Below are positions 7,620 to 8,802 of a stretch of DNA of 8,802 nt, piece after piece; the first letter of the stretch is position 1, and the number at the start of each line of letters is the position of its first letter. Position numbers and translations under genes: made by a program. Below the pieces are notes generated by a model. It saw nothing but the letters and a program-made list of their open reading frames with translations, was not told the DNA's origin and made no database searches. Source of the stretch: a bacterium (lineage in GTDB: Bacteria; Bacillota; Negativicutes; Acidaminococcales; Acidaminococcaceae); NCBI GenBank assembly GCA_004562175.1, contig SFRS01000041.1, positions 1 through 8,802 on the forward strand, read 5' to 3'.

Positions 7620-8634
7620 GGTTCTTCCTCCCCTTTATCTGTCGTTCAGAATACCGATTTTTTTCAGCTGTGATAATAGCCGCAATAATTAGTGCGGCAT
7701 AAAAGCCATCGAACTCAGCCCACAGCACCGCTGCAATACCCAAAATAGCAGTGATGCCATACATCAAGAGCACAGCCTGCTTTTGGTTCATGCCCATGGC
7801 CAATAGGCGATGGTGTAAATGCCCCTTATCCGGCTGGAAAATGGGGCGTCCATTGCTATAGCGCCGCATGATAGCAAAGGCCGTATCCATAATGGGCAGG
7901 CCCAAGGCAATAGCCGGCACAATCAACGCCACTGTTGCAGCAGTTTTCACCGCACCATAAACGGAAATCGCCGCCAGCATGTAGCCAATGAACATGCTGC
8001 CCGTATCACCCATGAAAATGGTGGCAGGATTAAAATTATAACGAATGAAGCCGATGATACCGCCGGCCAAGGCCGCAGTCATCACAGCGATATGGTAATA
8101 GCCCATTTGTACAGCCACCAAAATCACAGTCAAGGAAGCAATGGCAGACACGCCCGCTGCCAAGCCATCCAAGCCGTCAATCAGATTAACCACATTGGTA
8201 AAGCTGATAACCCAAAAGATGGTCAGGGGAATGGACAAATACTCCAAATAAAAATAGCCGCCAAAGGGATTGTTCACCCATTCGATACGAATATCGAAAA
8301 GCACCAACACACAGGCAGCAAAAATCTGCCCCAGCAGCTTTACCTTGGCAGGCAGCTGGTATTTGTCATCCAGCACGCCCACAATGACGATAACCGTGGC
8401 ACCTATAAGGATACCCACTATATCCTTGGTCATCTCCAAGCTTGCCACTGCGGCAACCATAAAGGCGATATAGATAGCCAAGCCTCCTAAGCGGGGCATA
8501 ATCTTCTTATGCACCTTGCGATTATCGGGCTTGTCAATAGCGCCGATGAGGAAGGCTAATTTTTTAATGTACGGGGTCAGAATATAGCTTACCAATGCGG
8601 CAAGCAAAAAGGGAAAACCATAAGCACTTAGCAT
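7528..8634 (-). CDS. tagO: Polyprenyl-phosphate GlcNAc-1-phosphate transferase (WecA/TagO/MraY family), C-terminus probably frameshifted
   Basis: Integral membrane enzyme that transfers a sugar phosphate, typically GlcNAc-1-P, from the UDP-sugar to undecaprenyl phosphate, the first step of a surface polysaccharide. It has many hydrophobic helices and the family motifs: KPDNRKVHKKIMPRLGGLAI (35-54), VGVLDDK (85-91), NVVNLIDGLDGLAAG (147-161), FMGDTGSMFIGY (207-218) and GHLHHRLLAMG (271-281). The ATG at 8632-8634 has TGGAGT about 10 nt upstream; a TTG 39 nt earlier is unsupported. The frame as read gives 368 residues, but the last ~43 are hydrophilic, unlike the family, and overlap wecB by 92 nt. 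If the A7 tract (7658-7664) had six A's, the protein would end ...EKIGILNDR at 332 residues, with TAA at 7635-7637 just before the wecB ribosome binding site. The catalytic core is intact. WecA versus TagO naming cannot be settled from sequence alone. Confidence 0.88.
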   Translation of the reverse strand: MLSAYGFPFLLAALVSYILTPYIKKLAFLIGAIDKPDNRKVHKKIMPRLGGLAIYIAFMVAAVASLEMTKDIVGILIGATVIVIVGVLDDKYQLPAKVKLLGQIFAACVLVLFDIRIEWVNNPFGGYFYLEYLSIPLTIFWVISFTNVVNLIDGLDGLAAGVSAIASLTVILVAVQMGYYHIAVMTAALAGGIIGFIRYNFNPATIFMGDTGSMFIGYMLAAISVYGAVKTAATVALIVPAIALGLPIMDTAFAIMRRYSNGRPIFQPDKGHLHHRLLAMGMNQKQAVLLMYGITAILGIAAVLWAEFDGFYAALIIAAIITAEKNRYSERQIKGRKNRGEDKTDDCFRNPSGSNQNVSFSIRNAQVS

Positions 8635-8664
8635 TCTATTTTTACTCCAGAATTCACACACACC

Positions 8665-8694
8665 AAAAAGCAAATCTAAGCTCGTAAGCTTTGC
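8665..8694 (-). promoter_or_regulatory. Stem-loop plus T-run in the tagO leader (possible attenuator)
   Basis: On the minus strand GCAAA (8690-8694) pairs with TTTGC (8670-8674), with an inner GCT/AGC stem around a TACG loop, followed by five T's (8665-8669). An alternative inner stem AAGCT/AGCTT competes with it. It resembles a weak intrinsic terminator and lies between the likely promoter and the tagO start. It could be an attenuator, a 5'-end stabiliser, or the terminator of a gene outside the window. Weak evidence. Confidence 0.3.
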
Positions 8695-8703
8695 CTTTTA
8701 TAT

Positions 8704-8712
8704 AGTATATCA
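8704..8712 (-). promoter_or_regulatory. Extended -10 promoter candidate for tagO
   Basis: TGATATACT on the minus strand is an extended -10 element (TGN plus TATACT, 5 of 6 match). No good -35 is seen at the right distance; the region upstream is T-rich. RNA would start near 8697, about 60 nt before the tagO ATG. Confidence 0.45.
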
Positions 8713-8759
8713 TCTTTCGCAAAAAATTACATCAAAAAATTTCGGCGCAAGGTATTGCA

Positions 8760-8778
8760 AATCTCTGAATAAGAGATT
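8760..8778. repeat. Perfect 7-bp inverted repeat next to a TATAAT box
   Basis: AATCTCT, five bases, then AGAGATT (8760-8766 and 8772-8778). On the minus strand its first arm overlaps a perfect TATAAT (8776-8781), so it would cover the start site of a promoter whose -35 lies at or beyond the window edge. An operator is possible; no regulator can be named. The remaining bases from 8635 to 8802 hold no gene I can support. Confidence 0.35.
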
Positions 8779-8802
8779 ATAATAAAATAAATTATCTTAA
8801 TA

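Noticed and set aside
7819..8490. 223-codon open frame on the plus strand opposite tagO
   Set aside because: The product is His/Asn/Gln-rich, typical of the complement of a membrane-protein gene; tagO motifs on the other strand are unambiguous.

Overview
The window is a single leftward (minus-strand) array of nine genes with no plus-strand gene. Read in the direction of transcription (high to low coordinates) it runs: tagO/wecA-like polyprenyl-phosphate GlcNAc-1-phosphate transferase, wecB (UDP-GlcNAc 2-epimerase, frameshifted), atpZ, atpI, atpB (a), atpE (c), atpF (b), a delta-alpha fusion in the atpA position, atpG (gamma), and atpD (beta, cut by the window edge). The order tagO-wecB-atpZ-atpI-atpBEF... 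is a known arrangement in Firmicutes. With the moderate GC content it suggests an anaerobic Firmicute, perhaps a Negativicute. That placement is inference; the sequence carries no rRNA or other decisive marker.

Cell-envelope part (about 6470-8802). tagO has all the family motifs, but its reading frame runs past its expected end at an A7 tract and into wecB. wecB carries all its catalytic motifs but is split by a frame change near codon 315, best explained by an 8-nt deletion. A promoter and two small inverted repeats lie upstream of tagO.

ATP synthase part (1-6468). A good sigma-70-like promoter sits directly after the wecB stop and would drive atpZ onward. Genes are tightly packed, with an 11-nt overlap at atpI/atpB and a 7-nt gap with the ribosome binding site inside the preceding gene at atpA/atpG. 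Several starts are not ATG: TTG for atpF and atpD, GTG for wecB, and probably GTG for atpZ.

The main point of interest is the stator. No separate full-length delta gene (atpH) lies between atpF and atpA. Instead the alpha subunit is 607 residues long, about 100 more than usual, and its extra N-terminus matches the C-terminal, b-binding domain of delta. The N-terminal six-helix domain of delta, which normally clamps the alpha N-terminus, is absent. The enzyme therefore appears to tie alpha covalently to the b-binding part of delta. The 104 nt between atpF and this fusion contain two adjacent stem-loops just upstream of its ribosome binding site. atpC would be expected beyond position 1, outside the window.
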